43,615 bases of DNA from an uncultured bacterium (GTDB lineage Bacteria; Bacteroidota; Bacteroidia; Bacteroidales; Bacteroidaceae): NCBI GenBank assembly GCA_945829115.1, contig CALZTP010000009.1, forward strand, positions 1-43,615. The letters are read 5' to 3'. The notes beneath the pieces were generated by a model that saw nothing but the letters and a program-made list of their open reading frames with translations, made no database searches and was not told the DNA's origin. Of the stretch, positions 6,330 to 15,323 are shown piece after piece. Numbering within the stretch: the first letter of the stretch is position 1; each line of letters begins with the position of its first letter. The translations under genes were made by a program, and so were the position numbers.

Positions 6330-7886
6330 ATGTCTATGAGAAAAACATTCAGAATTATTGCCGCTATGCTTGTGGGTGTTTCGGCAACAATGTTCGTCTC
6401 TTGTGCGGATGGTTACAGTGACGACCCACAGTTTGCGAGTGATGTGCGGAACACGCAACTCACGTCACCAGACATCGACAAGAGCTGTTTCGCTACCATC
6501 AGCACCTCTACAGGAGAGAAGATCCAAATGACCTGGCCTCTCGTGCGTGGTGCAGGCGGGTATCTCGTGAATGTTGCCATTCAGAGTGGTGACATCGAGA
6601 CTCCTGTTATCACAGATAGTATCGTTGACGGTGTCAGCGTGACCTTCTCAAAGCTTGAAGATACGAAGTATCTCACTTCTGTCAAGGCACTTGGCAACGA
6701 GAAGTACAACAACACCGATGCAACCTCAGCCTCAAGCTTTGTGTTCTCAACAATGGTTGAGGGTGTCACAATCCCACAAGGAACAGACGTGGCACAGTTT
6801 GTGAACAACTACATTGCTGAACATAAGTCGGAAATGGATGCTGCTCTTGCTGCCGATCCAAACAACTACGAGATGGCTTTTGAGATGGAGGCAGGAGCAC
6901 AGTATACCCTTGCAGAGCCTGTTGACTTCGGACTCTACCCAGTTACCTTCCGTTCTGCCGACAAAGTGAAGCGTGCAACTCTTACCCTCGGTGAGAACGG
7001 TTATATAACCACTCAGGCAGGATTGAAACTGAAATTCATTAACTTCGACTGCACAAAGATGCCAGCGAAGATGGGACTGCTCACGCTCGGAGCAAACCCT
7101 GACGCTTCTATCTCTACAGAAGCACTTGGCTACAAGGCACAAGGAGCAAACCAAGACGGTTTCGTTATAGAGAAGCCAGTGGTGTTCCAGGAGTGCTGGG
7201 TGAAGAACCTTCCTGCAACTCTTCTCTACGGAAATGCAAAGCCATGGTCGCTTCGTGACTTCCGCGTAAAGGATTGTATCATCCAGGCTGCTAACGCTGC
7301 CAATACCACTCCATGGATAAACCTCACCGGTTCTTCAAACGGTCTCATTCAGAAGATCACCTTTGAGAACTCCACTTTCTTCAATACTGAGAAGAACGAC
7401 AAAGAGCAGTACTTCATTCGCTATAGTAACTCTTCTAATGCTCAGCCAAGGAAAATCTTTGGAAATTCTCAGAACTTCTTAGAGTATACTGTTTCAAACT
7501 GCTCCTTCCTAAAGACAAACCCTAAGAAGGACTTTGCAAACAATATGCCGAATACCCAGAATAATAAGCAACTCTGGATAAAGATCGACAATACCGTCTT
7601 CTACGATGTCTATCGTCTCTATCAGTTCATACAGTCACAGTGGATAAAGACCACAACAAACAACTTCATGTCTTACTCTCCTGACTGTACTCCACAGACA
7701 ACAGACTTCGGCCCTGGTGGACGTACTGACCAATTTGGAAACTTCTATACCACAAAAGATGAGACTCAGGAAATCAGTGATAGCGCCCTACAGCCTCTCG
7801 ACTTCTCAAAGGCTAATGGCGGTGTGAACCTTCAGCCTACTGGTCTTGCTGGAGCAGCAAAAGCAGGAGATCCTCGGTGGTATTAA
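6330..7886 (+). CDS. DUF4957/DUF5123-type surface lipoprotein (putative pectin-binding)
   Basis: A 518-residue lipoprotein: leader ends FVSC with Cys25 as the lipid site, followed by an acidic stretch (ADGYSDDPQ) that fits export to the cell surface. The first part (residues about 45-140) looks like a fibronectin III-type fold (IQMTWPLVRGAGGYLVNV). The larger C-terminal part has short beta-helix-like rungs rich in Asn, Thr and Phe (LRDFRVKDCIIQAANAAN, FENSTFFNTE, YTVSNCSFLKT), matching what I know of DUF4957/DUF5123 proteins that sit beside SusC/SusD in pectin loci. A non-catalytic glycan-binding role or cryptic lyase activity are both possible. Met3 at 6336 is an alternative start. SusC follows after 120 bases. 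Confidence 0.8.
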   Translation: MSMRKTFRIIAAMLVGVSATMFVSCADGYSDDPQFASDVRNTQLTSPDIDKSCFATISTSTGEKIQMTWPLVRGAGGYLVNVAIQSGDIETPVITDSIVDGVSVTFSKLEDTKYLTSVKALGNEKYNNTDATSASSFVFSTMVEGVTIPQGTDVAQFVNNYIAEHKSEMDAALAADPNNYEMAFEMEAGAQYTLAEPVDFGLYPVTFRSADKVKRATLTLGENGYITTQAGLKLKFINFDCTKMPAKMGLLTLGANPDASISTEALGYKAQGANQDGFVIEKPVVFQECWVKNLPATLLYGNAKPWSLRDFRVKDCIIQAANAANTTPWINLTGSSNGLIQKITFENSTFFNTEKNDKEQYFIRYSNSSNAQPRKIFGNSQNFLEYTVSNCSFLKTNPKKDFANNMPNTQNNKQLWIKIDNTVFYDVYRLYQFIQSQWIKTTTNNFMSYSPDCTPQTTDFGPGGRTDQFGNFYTTKDETQEISDSALQPLDFSKANGGVNLQPTGLAGAAKAGDPRWY

Positions 7887-8006
7887 TCCTTCTATAAGAT
7901 ACTTGTATCAAATACAGGAAAAGTACTTTTTGTGCAATACGGAAAGAGATCGTATACATTAAAGGAAAGTACTTGCAGACAATAACAAAAGAAAAGAATT
8001 CATACA

Positions 8007-11000
8007 ATGAACAAGATATCAAGAATAATAAAAGGTATGGCAAAGAGCTGTCGACTGGCAGCGATTTCCTTAGTCCTTATGCCTGCCATTGCATTTGCTC
8101 AGGGAGGAAATAAGGTTCAAGGTACCGTACTCGACGAAAACGGCGAACCAGTTATTGGTGCGTCGGTTATGGTGGTAGGAAATAAGGGCACGGGTACCGT
8201 TACTGACATAAACGGTAACTATGTGCTTACTGTTCCGCAGGGAACAAAAATCCGAGTGTCCTATATCGGTTACAATACAGAAGAGGTGAAAGCGGGAACA
8301 GACGTGAAGCTGAAACCTTCTGATACTTCTCTCAACGAGGTCGTTGTGGTTGGTTACGGCTCACAGAAGAAGGCACACCTCACCGGATCTATCGCAACAG
8401 TTCCTATGGACGAGATTCAAGACCTCTCCAGTGGTGGTCTCGCTTCTACTCTCTCTGGACTCATCAACGGTGTCTCTGTATCTGGGGGTGAGAGTCGTCC
8501 AGGCGAAAACGCAACAATCAAAATTCGTGACACAAACTCTCTCGGAGATGTTGGTGTCACTTCTCAGGAACCTCTCTACGTAATCGACGGATATATCTAC
8601 CCTAACGACGTGAAGACTGGAAACACCAGCGAGAACCTTGGTGCTACAGCGTTCAATAACCTCGACCCTTATGAGGTGGAGTCTATCTCCGTTCTCAAGG
8701 ATGCTGCCGCCGCTGTCTATGGTGCTCGTGCTGCAAACGGTGTTATTCTCGTGACCACCAAGAAAGGAAAGATGGGTGCCCCAAGAATCTCTTACAGTGG
8801 TACTTTCGGTCTTACAGACGAGGTGGCACGCCCAAAGATGCTCAACGCTTACGAGTATGGTCGCCTCTACAACGCTATCAAGACTGCAAACAACCAGAAG
8901 AGCGGTGTGTCACTAAAGACCACAGACCTCTATCAGTACGATGAGCTCATGAAGATGCGCTCTCTTAACTACGACCTCCTCGACGAGAACTGGAAGACCG
9001 GCTTCACGATGAAGCACAGCGCAAATATCTCTGGCGCTACTGAGCGTGCTAACTACTTCGCAGGCATCTCTTACTTCAAGCAGGACGGTAACCTTGGGAA
9101 GCTTGACTACGACCGTTGGAACTACCGTGCTGGCGTTGACGTGAAGGTAACAAAATGGTTGAAGGCGAACATCACTGTTAGTGGTGACAACGGAAAGAAG
9201 AATACTCCACTTGTAAAGGTTGGTGGCTCTTCAAACGAGAAGGACTACAACATCCTGCTCACTCGACCACGTTATATCCCAGAGTATGTGAATGGTATGC
9301 CAATCGCAGCCTATGGCATCTCAAACAATCAGATTGCTACCGACCAGCTCTACTCTTTCTCTACTCTTCGTGAGAATGGCGACTATAGCCGTATGGTGAC
9401 ATCAAACATCAACGTAAATGGAAGTGTGGACATTGACTTCGGTGGAATCTGGGAACCTCTCAAGGGCCTCTCTGGACGCATCACATACGCAAAGTCTGTG
9501 AACACAGACAAGACAAACCAGTATGGTACCGACTATACTGTCTATTCTATGAAGACTCGCTATGGAAGCGGCTCACACCTCTACGATGATACAGGCATGT
9601 ACTATGAGGGCGTTACTCTCGACGATATCCTTCTGGATAGCAACTACGTGCCTCTCACTGTTTCAAACGGTTCTCCATCGTTCCTTAGCCGTAACTCAAC
9701 ACGAACAGATAACTATCAGCTGAACTTCACTCTGAACTACTCACGTGACTTTGGAAAGCACCATATTGGCGGACTCTTCTCAATAGAGAAGTCAGAGGCG
9801 GAGTCAGAATATCTCTATGGAATGGTCAGCGACCCATATCCTTTCACCACCGGACAGTCTAACTCTGCCGAAGGAAACACAAAGGTCGTTACCTTCACTC
9901 GCTCGGAGTCTGGTACGCTCTCTTATATCGGACGTGTCAACTACGCTTATTCAAACAAATACCTCCTTGAATTCCTCATGCGTGCCGACGCTTCTACAAA
10001 GTTCGCTCCAGAGAACATGTGGGGCTATTTCCCTTCTGCAAGTGCTGGTTGGGTGATTAGTGAGGAGGAATGGATGAGAAACGTGAAGTGGGTAAACTAC
10101 CTTAAGTTGCGTGCTTCATTTGGTCTTACAGGACGTGACAATACAGCGGCATGGCAGTGGATGCAGGTATACGCTCAAGACCAGAACCGCGGTCCGGTAT
10201 TCGGTGAGGGCACAAACCAAGAGACCGACAACCGCATCACAATAAACAAGAACAACTCTGCTGTTAACCGAAACGTTCATTGGGACAAGTCTTACAAGAG
10301 CAACTTCGGTATCGACTTCAATACACTCAACAGTCGTCTCTCCATAAACTTCGACGCTTACTACACCTGGAACCGTGAGATGCTTCTCAATATTCACCAC
10401 TCTACACCGACAACTATTGGCTCTCAGACAGCTGCTCTCAACATCGGTGAGATGGACAACTATGGTGTTGAATTAGGAATAACATGGAAAGACAAGATTG
10501 GAAAGGACTTTAAGTACCGTGTGGGCATCAATACAGGCTACTCAGACAACAAGGTTCATTTCATGGACTTCGCAAAAGAGTATACTTACCGCCAGATTCA
10601 GGAAGGTGGACGCTCTGACGTTGGTGTCTGGGGTATGGAATGTCTTGGAATGTTCCGCTCTTATCAGGAGATTGAGGAATACTTCGACATGTATAACATC
10701 ACATCTTATATGGGCATGTCAAAGGATAAGGTTCGTCCAGGTATGCTTATCTACAAGGATGTTCGCGGACCACAGCAGGAGGATGGCTCGTATGCTGGAC
10801 CTGACGGTATCGTAGACCTCGATAACGACCAAGTGCAGCTCTCAAAGCGTACAAGCAACCCTTACGGATTCACAACAAACCTCTCTGCGGAATATAAGGG
10901 CATCTCACTCACTGCACAGCTCTCTGCGAGCTGGGGAGCATATAGCTTCGTACCGTCTTCTGCTCTCAAGCCAGGTGCTTACGGCATCGAGATGACAAAC

Positions 11001-11375
11001 ATGCCTTCTTTCTGGAATGTCGATAATATGTTCTCTTACGAGACCATTACCGATGCTCAGGGAAATGTGCTTACAGAGGCTAATCGTGGAGCGAAGTATC
11101 CTAACCTCGCATACTCTACAGTAAACTCTGTAACTTCTTCCTTCTGGCGTATCAGTGGAGCACGCGTGCAGCTCAACCGTCTCACACTCGCTTACACTAT
11201 TCCTTCAGAAATCGTTAAGAAGATAGGCATACAGTCTTGCCGTATAAATGTCACTGGTCAGAACCTGATTAGCTTCTATAATCCTTATCCTGACCATTTC
11301 ATCAGCCCTCTCTCTGGCTACGGCAACTATCCAAACCTCCGCAAGTGGACAATCGGTGTTAACCTTGGTTTCTAA
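8007..11375 (+). CDS. susC: SusC/RagA TonB-dependent oligosaccharide transporter
   Basis: A 1122-residue outer-membrane TonB-dependent transporter. After a signal peptide (cleavage near AFAQ, residue 32) comes a carboxypeptidase-regulatory-like domain (KVQGTVLDENGEPVIGASV, about residues 36-110), then the SusC TonB-box signature NEVVVVGYG at about residue 111, the plug (PLYVIDGYIY, VLKDAAAAVYGARAANGVILV), and a long beta-barrel ending in the aromatic C-terminus (WTIGVNLGF). Length is normal for the family. With SusD encoded 30 bases downstream it forms the import complex, here most likely for pectic oligosaccharides because pectin enzymes surround it. Met11 at 8037 is an alternative start. 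A weak promoter-like pair (CTTG at 7902, TACTTTTTG at 7924) precedes it. Confidence 0.95.
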   Translation: MNKISRIIKGMAKSCRLAAISLVLMPAIAFAQGGNKVQGTVLDENGEPVIGASVMVVGNKGTGTVTDINGNYVLTVPQGTKIRVSYIGYNTEEVKAGTDVKLKPSDTSLNEVVVVGYGSQKKAHLTGSIATVPMDEIQDLSSGGLASTLSGLINGVSVSGGESRPGENATIKIRDTNSLGDVGVTSQEPLYVIDGYIYPNDVKTGNTSENLGATAFNNLDPYEVESISVLKDAAAAVYGARAANGVILVTTKKGKMGAPRISYSGTFGLTDEVARPKMLNAYEYGRLYNAIKTANNQKSGVSLKTTDLYQYDELMKMRSLNYDLLDENWKTGFTMKHSANISGATERANYFAGISYFKQDGNLGKLDYDRWNYRAGVDVKVTKWLKANITVSGDNGKKNTPLVKVGGSSNEKDYNILLTRPRYIPEYVNGMPIAAYGISNNQIATDQLYSFSTLRENGDYSRMVTSNINVNGSVDIDFGGIWEPLKGLSGRITYAKSVNTDKTNQYGTDYTVYSMKTRYGSGSHLYDDTGMYYEGVTLDDILLDSNYVPLTVSNGSPSFLSRNSTRTDNYQLNFTLNYSRDFGKHHIGGLFSIEKSEAESEYLYGMVSDPYPFTTGQSNSAEGNTKVVTFTRSESGTLSYIGRVNYAYSNKYLLEFLMRADASTKFAPENMWGYFPSASAGWVISEEEWMRNVKWVNYLKLRASFGLTGRDNTAAWQWMQVYAQDQNRGPVFGEGTNQETDNRITINKNNSAVNRNVHWDKSYKSNFGIDFNTLNSRLSINFDAYYTWNREMLLNIHHSTPTTIGSQTAALNIGEMDNYGVELGITWKDKIGKDFKYRVGINTGYSDNKVHFMDFAKEYTYRQIQEGGRSDVGVWGMECLGMFRSYQEIEEYFDMYNITSYMGMSKDKVRPGMLIYKDVRGPQQEDGSYAGPDGIVDLDNDQVQLSKRTSNPYGFTTNLSAEYKGISLTAQLSASWGAYSFVPSSALKPGAYGIEMTNMPSFWNVDNMFSYETITDAQGNVLTEANRGAKYPNLAYSTVNSVTSSFWRISGARVQLNRLTLAYTIPSEIVKKIGIQSCRINVTGQNLISFYNPYPDHFISPLSGYGNYPNLRKWTIGVNLGF

Positions 11376-11405
11376 TCATTTTGGAAATATTAAAAAAACA
11401 TAGAA

Positions 11406-13607
11406 ATGAAAATGAACAATATATATAATAAGGTGGGAATTGCCGCTCTGGCACTCTTCACTCTGGCATCCTGCAGCGATACCTTCCTTGAGGAGAAGAA
11501 GAACTACGACAATGTCAATGCCGGTATCTATGACTACTATGAGGGTGCCAGCCGACGCGTCAGCGATGTCTACTCATGGTGTCTCCCTGACCCTACGTCT
11601 GATGCCAACTGGAAGTACAACTGTACTGGAAATGCAGACGAACAGTCAAAATCTACTGAAGAATATGCAGGATTCTCTCTCTTTGTGCATCCGGAGAATG
11701 AGATGATGGTTCAGAATGGTGCTGCTGCCGTTCCTGACTATTTCCACAACCAGTCAAACAATATCCAGGCAAGTGTCTGGGGAAGAATAAGAAACATCAA
11801 CGATGTCATAAAAGGCATCAGCGAGGGTGCTCTCTCTCAAGATAAGAAGGACGAGCTCCTTGGACAGGTTTATTTCTTCCGTGCATGGTGCTACTATCAG
11901 ATGGTGAAATGGTACGGTGGTGTACCTATCATCAGTGAGGTGCTTGAACCAGTAGAAACAAACTCTACTCCACGCTCCTCTGCAAAGGCAAGCATAGAGT
12001 TTATTCTCAACGACCTTGAGACATCTGCAAAGCTCCTCGCTGCATCCACAACAAATGGTGGGTGGTCGGCAAACAACTGGGGAAGAGTGACTTCTGGAAC
12101 TGCTCTCGCCCTCAAAGGACGTGTGCTTCTGCTTTGGGCTTCACCGCTCTTCAATCGCGCAAACGACCAGAGTAGATGGCAAACCGCCTACGATGAGATG
12201 AAGAAAGACCTCTCTGTTATAAACAGTTGCGGACACAACCTCTACATGGGTGAAGGCAATGAGATAAACGGTTCGGCTTTTGCTAAGATCTTCACAAAGA
12301 CTCGCTGTTCAGAGGATATCTTCGTAACGCTTTACAATACCATTCAAAGCGGCGACACACAGAAGAACAACCCTTGGGAGCGTGGCATCCGTCCGAAGAA
12401 TGCTACAGGTAGCGGACTCAACGCATCTGCCATGATCGTAGACCTCTTCCCAATGGCAGATGGAAAGATTCCTGCCAACTGCGAAGCATACTCCTCTCTG
12501 CCAAAGTCATCTATTGATTACGAGGCTGAGTATCCATTCATGAACCGCGACCCTCGCTTCTATCGCACATTTGCTTTCCCTGGAGTGCGCTGGGCATTCG
12601 ATGGCGACGCTACTCAGCAGAACCCAGAGAACCCTTCTTACAATAGCGGAAAAGACTATGAACTCTGGAACTATGCTTGGTACCAGACCACAGACGAGCG
12701 AGATAATATCAAGAACGGTGGATATGGAGCTGACAACCTCGGTTCCAGCAACAAGGGAATGTATATTCGTAAGCGTTCCGACGACCTTGATATCAATCCT
12801 TCTCCTCTCTATCAGAATTGGGCAGCAAGTGCCAACCAGAGCGGTTTCCTCTATTCTGCTGCTCCTTACGTAGAGATAAGATATGCTGAGGTACTTCTGA
12901 ACTTTGCAGAGGCTGCCGCTGGTGCTAACAAGCTTGAGGAGGCAAAGAATGCCCTCGTACAGATTCGCCAGCGTGTGGGATACACTGGAGACTGCGGATT
13001 GGAGAATATCACAGCAAGTCAGCAGACATGTATGGCTGCTGTTCTTTACGAGCGTCAGATAGAGTTAGCTTACGAAGGAAAGCGCTTCGACGACATGCGT
13101 CGTTGGCTGCTCTTCGATGGTGGTGCGAACTTCTCTGAAATTCCAGGTGCTCCTTCTTCTTGGACTCTCACCGGATGGGGTGGTAATACCTGCACTTGGT
13201 TAGGATTCAAGCCTTTCAATGGTCAGCGTCGTGAGAACCTTGAATACCGTGTCAGCAACGATTGGAACGATGGCCTCGGCTTCGGAACGGGAACAACAGT
13301 AGCCTCTGACCCTATCACTGGCGATGGTGAGGAGCGCTGCAAGGCTATCGACCTCCGTAAAGACCTTGCTGCTCAGCAGGAGACTCTGAAAGCATGGTAT
13401 CAAGACCATCTTGTACGCAAGACACGTGCTGGAGATGCCTACGATTCCAATCAGGCTCAGATGTTCATGCACTTCTGGGCAAAGTACTACTTCCTCGGTC
13501 TTTCTCAAGGTGCTTTGAACTCTGACGTGAACCTCCTCCAGACCATTGGATGGCAGGACACAAACCGTGGCAATGCTAACGGCTCCTTCGACCCTCTCGC
13601 AGAATAA
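11406..13607 (+). CDS. susD: SusD/RagB-family glycan-binding lipoprotein
   Basis: A 733-residue lipoprotein with lipobox LASC (Cys23) followed by SDTFLEEKK, a typical SusD start. The helical TPR-like part includes GRIRNINDVIKGI, LGQVYFFRAWCYYQMVKWYGGVPII and GTALALKGRVLLLWASPLFN; the C-terminal part has YVEIRYAEVLLNFAEAAAGA and ERQIELAYEGKRFDDMRRW, all SusD/RagB hallmarks. It is longer than most SusD proteins (commonly about 500-650), with additional loops that probably shape the glycan-binding surface. It lies 30 bases after SusC and is almost certainly cotranscribed and complexed with it. Ligand (pectic oligosaccharide) is inferred from the operon. Confidence 0.95.
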   Translation: MKMNNIYNKVGIAALALFTLASCSDTFLEEKKNYDNVNAGIYDYYEGASRRVSDVYSWCLPDPTSDANWKYNCTGNADEQSKSTEEYAGFSLFVHPENEMMVQNGAAAVPDYFHNQSNNIQASVWGRIRNINDVIKGISEGALSQDKKDELLGQVYFFRAWCYYQMVKWYGGVPIISEVLEPVETNSTPRSSAKASIEFILNDLETSAKLLAASTTNGGWSANNWGRVTSGTALALKGRVLLLWASPLFNRANDQSRWQTAYDEMKKDLSVINSCGHNLYMGEGNEINGSAFAKIFTKTRCSEDIFVTLYNTIQSGDTQKNNPWERGIRPKNATGSGLNASAMIVDLFPMADGKIPANCEAYSSLPKSSIDYEAEYPFMNRDPRFYRTFAFPGVRWAFDGDATQQNPENPSYNSGKDYELWNYAWYQTTDERDNIKNGGYGADNLGSSNKGMYIRKRSDDLDINPSPLYQNWAASANQSGFLYSAAPYVEIRYAEVLLNFAEAAAGANKLEEAKNALVQIRQRVGYTGDCGLENITASQQTCMAAVLYERQIELAYEGKRFDDMRRWLLFDGGANFSEIPGAPSSWTLTGWGGNTCTWLGFKPFNGQRRENLEYRVSNDWNDGLGFGTGTTVASDPITGDGEERCKAIDLRKDLAAQQETLKAWYQDHLVRKTRAGDAYDSNQAQMFMHFWAKYYFLGLSQGALNSDVNLLQTIGWQDTNRGNANGSFDPLAE

Positions 13608-13783
13608 TCTTCTTTACATTTTCTCTCTCACCTCCTTTTTCCTTTCCAAAAGAAATAGGAAGTGAGGGAGGAAAATGGAAGGAAAAGGTAAAGAATAGGG
13701 AAAAAGGTAAACAACTCCAATTTTTCTTTGGCGTCAATGACAATTATTGCTAATACATATCTAATTATTAAAAAACTTTATTT

Positions 13784-15235
13784 ATGAAAAAGATTTTACT
13801 CATGGCAGTAGCTCTCATTGCTACAGCAACAGCTGCCTTCGCAGCAGACAAGACCGTGACTCTCGATCTTACAAAGCCAGACGCTTTTGGATATGCAGTT
13901 CCTGAGGCTGGTGGCGCAACACCTCTTGAAGTGGGACAGAAAGTTACTCAGGGCGATGTAACCATCACTGTGGCTACTAACGGAACCACTCCAGTGCGTT
14001 TTTGGAGCACCAATGGCGCTATCACTTTCCGCCTTGCATCAGGATGTTCTATCGACATCGAGGCTGGTGGTGCAAACATCAAGAAGATTGAGCTAACAGG
14101 AAACAATATCAAGGCAGACAATGTTGATGCTACTCCAGGCACTTACACCGATGCTCTTTGGGAAGGCTCTGCTGCTAAGGTTACCTTCACTCGCAAGGCC
14201 TCTACAGTGCAGATTGCCACTATGACTGTTACCTACGAGGCTGCTGACGGTCCTGCTGGTGAGGCAGAGTCTTACAATGCTTGCTCAACAGAGATTACCG
14301 ACTGGAAGGCAGAGGTAAACGAAGAGGGAAAGACCGTCTATTCATGCACTCCAGTTACAACTGCTTCTGATGTCTTCGCAAACGCTACTGTAGCTGATGG
14401 AAAGTCTCTCGTGAACTTCAGCACTCCAAACATGGATGTTGTAGCTGTTGCAGGTGCAAATCCTAAGGACGTGCAGGGTGAGCCAGGTGCTGGCTTCCCA
14501 GGATGGCAGGAATGGCATGATGTGAAGTGGGATGTTAAGAACCAGAACCTCGACGACAAGAAGACTTCTTACTTCGACTATATCCTCGGAACAGGAAACC
14601 CATACGTTGCTCTCGATGCTGAGGAGGTTACTACAGATGGTGTTGCAACAGGTATGTGGCGTGGTCTCTATACTTACTATGAGCCAGATGGAAGCAAGGG
14701 AATGCCTATCAATGGTCTCTACTACAAGTTCTCTCCAAAGGCCGACGGAACTGTAAAGGTGCGTGTATTCTCTAACAAGGGCAACCGAAACACTTATGTT
14801 GTCGATGAGGCTACAAAGACTCCTATCGCTTACAAGGCTGAGGGCTACGTGAACGGTCAGAATGAATCTCTTGATGATGGTACAACACGTAAGAAATACC
14901 TCTCTGCTGACGAGATTCAGGAAATCCACAACTCCATGAAGGTTGTTGACGGTGTTGATACAGCTCCTTATGTAATCGCAGGTGGCAACCAGAATTTCTG
15001 GGGTTACCTCACTTTCAGCGTAAAGGCAGGTGGTTGCTATTGGCTCTTCCAGCACTCTTCACAGATTGGCTTTGGCGGTTATGAGTTCACAGCAGGTGCC
15101 TCTTCAGGTATTGAGAACGTTGCTGTTCCTTCTGTTGTAAAGAGCAACCGCGTTTACAACCTCGCTGGTCAGGTTGTTGACGACAACTACAAGGGTATTG
15201 TTATCGTCAATGGCAAGAAGATGATTCGAAAGTAA
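13784..15235 (+). CDS. Secreted protein of unknown function with sorting-signal-like tail
   Basis: A 483-residue exported protein with a signal peptide (MKKILLMAVALIATATAAFAA). I recognise no catalytic family. An N-terminal beta-rich region (about residues 22-150, TVTLDLTKPDAFGYAVPEAGG onward) resembles a jelly-roll-type module found in many Bacteroidetes secreted proteins; a second region (about 160-430) contains YYKFSPKADGTVKVRVFSNKGN and GYLTFSVKAGGCYWLFQ, suggesting a second beta-sandwich. The last 40 residues (RVYNLAGQVV ... IVIVNGKKMIRK) resemble type A C-terminal domains recognised by the type IX secretion system. It lies in the middle of the pectin operon, 176 bases after SusD, so a pectin-binding or enzymatic role is plausible but unproven. 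Confidence 0.7.
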   Translation: MKKILLMAVALIATATAAFAADKTVTLDLTKPDAFGYAVPEAGGATPLEVGQKVTQGDVTITVATNGTTPVRFWSTNGAITFRLASGCSIDIEAGGANIKKIELTGNNIKADNVDATPGTYTDALWEGSAAKVTFTRKASTVQIATMTVTYEAADGPAGEAESYNACSTEITDWKAEVNEEGKTVYSCTPVTTASDVFANATVADGKSLVNFSTPNMDVVAVAGANPKDVQGEPGAGFPGWQEWHDVKWDVKNQNLDDKKTSYFDYILGTGNPYVALDAEEVTTDGVATGMWRGLYTYYEPDGSKGMPINGLYYKFSPKADGTVKVRVFSNKGNRNTYVVDEATKTPIAYKAEGYVNGQNESLDDGTTRKKYLSADEIQEIHNSMKVVDGVDTAPYVIAGGNQNFWGYLTFSVKAGGCYWLFQHSSQIGFGGYEFTAGASSGIENVAVPSVVKSNRVYNLAGQVVDDNYKGIVIVNGKKMIRK

Positions 15236-15253
15236 TACTTAATAATTCACTAT

Positions 15254-15302
15254 TTACAGTTTATAATTTACAGATACAACGTCTGTAAATTATAAACTGT
15301 AA
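15254..15302. repeat. Perfect 21-bp inverted repeat (possible attenuator/terminator)
   Basis: The arms 15254-15274 and 15282-15302 are exact reverse complements of 21 bases around a 7-base loop. They are AT-rich and end in TTACAG/CTGTAA. The element lies 19 bases after a stop codon and 22 bases before the GH28 start, within the operon. Without a following T-run it may partially terminate, protect mRNA ends, or bind a regulator. Confidence 0.85.
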
Positions 15303-15323
15303 TTTGAAGAAAAAATTAACCTT

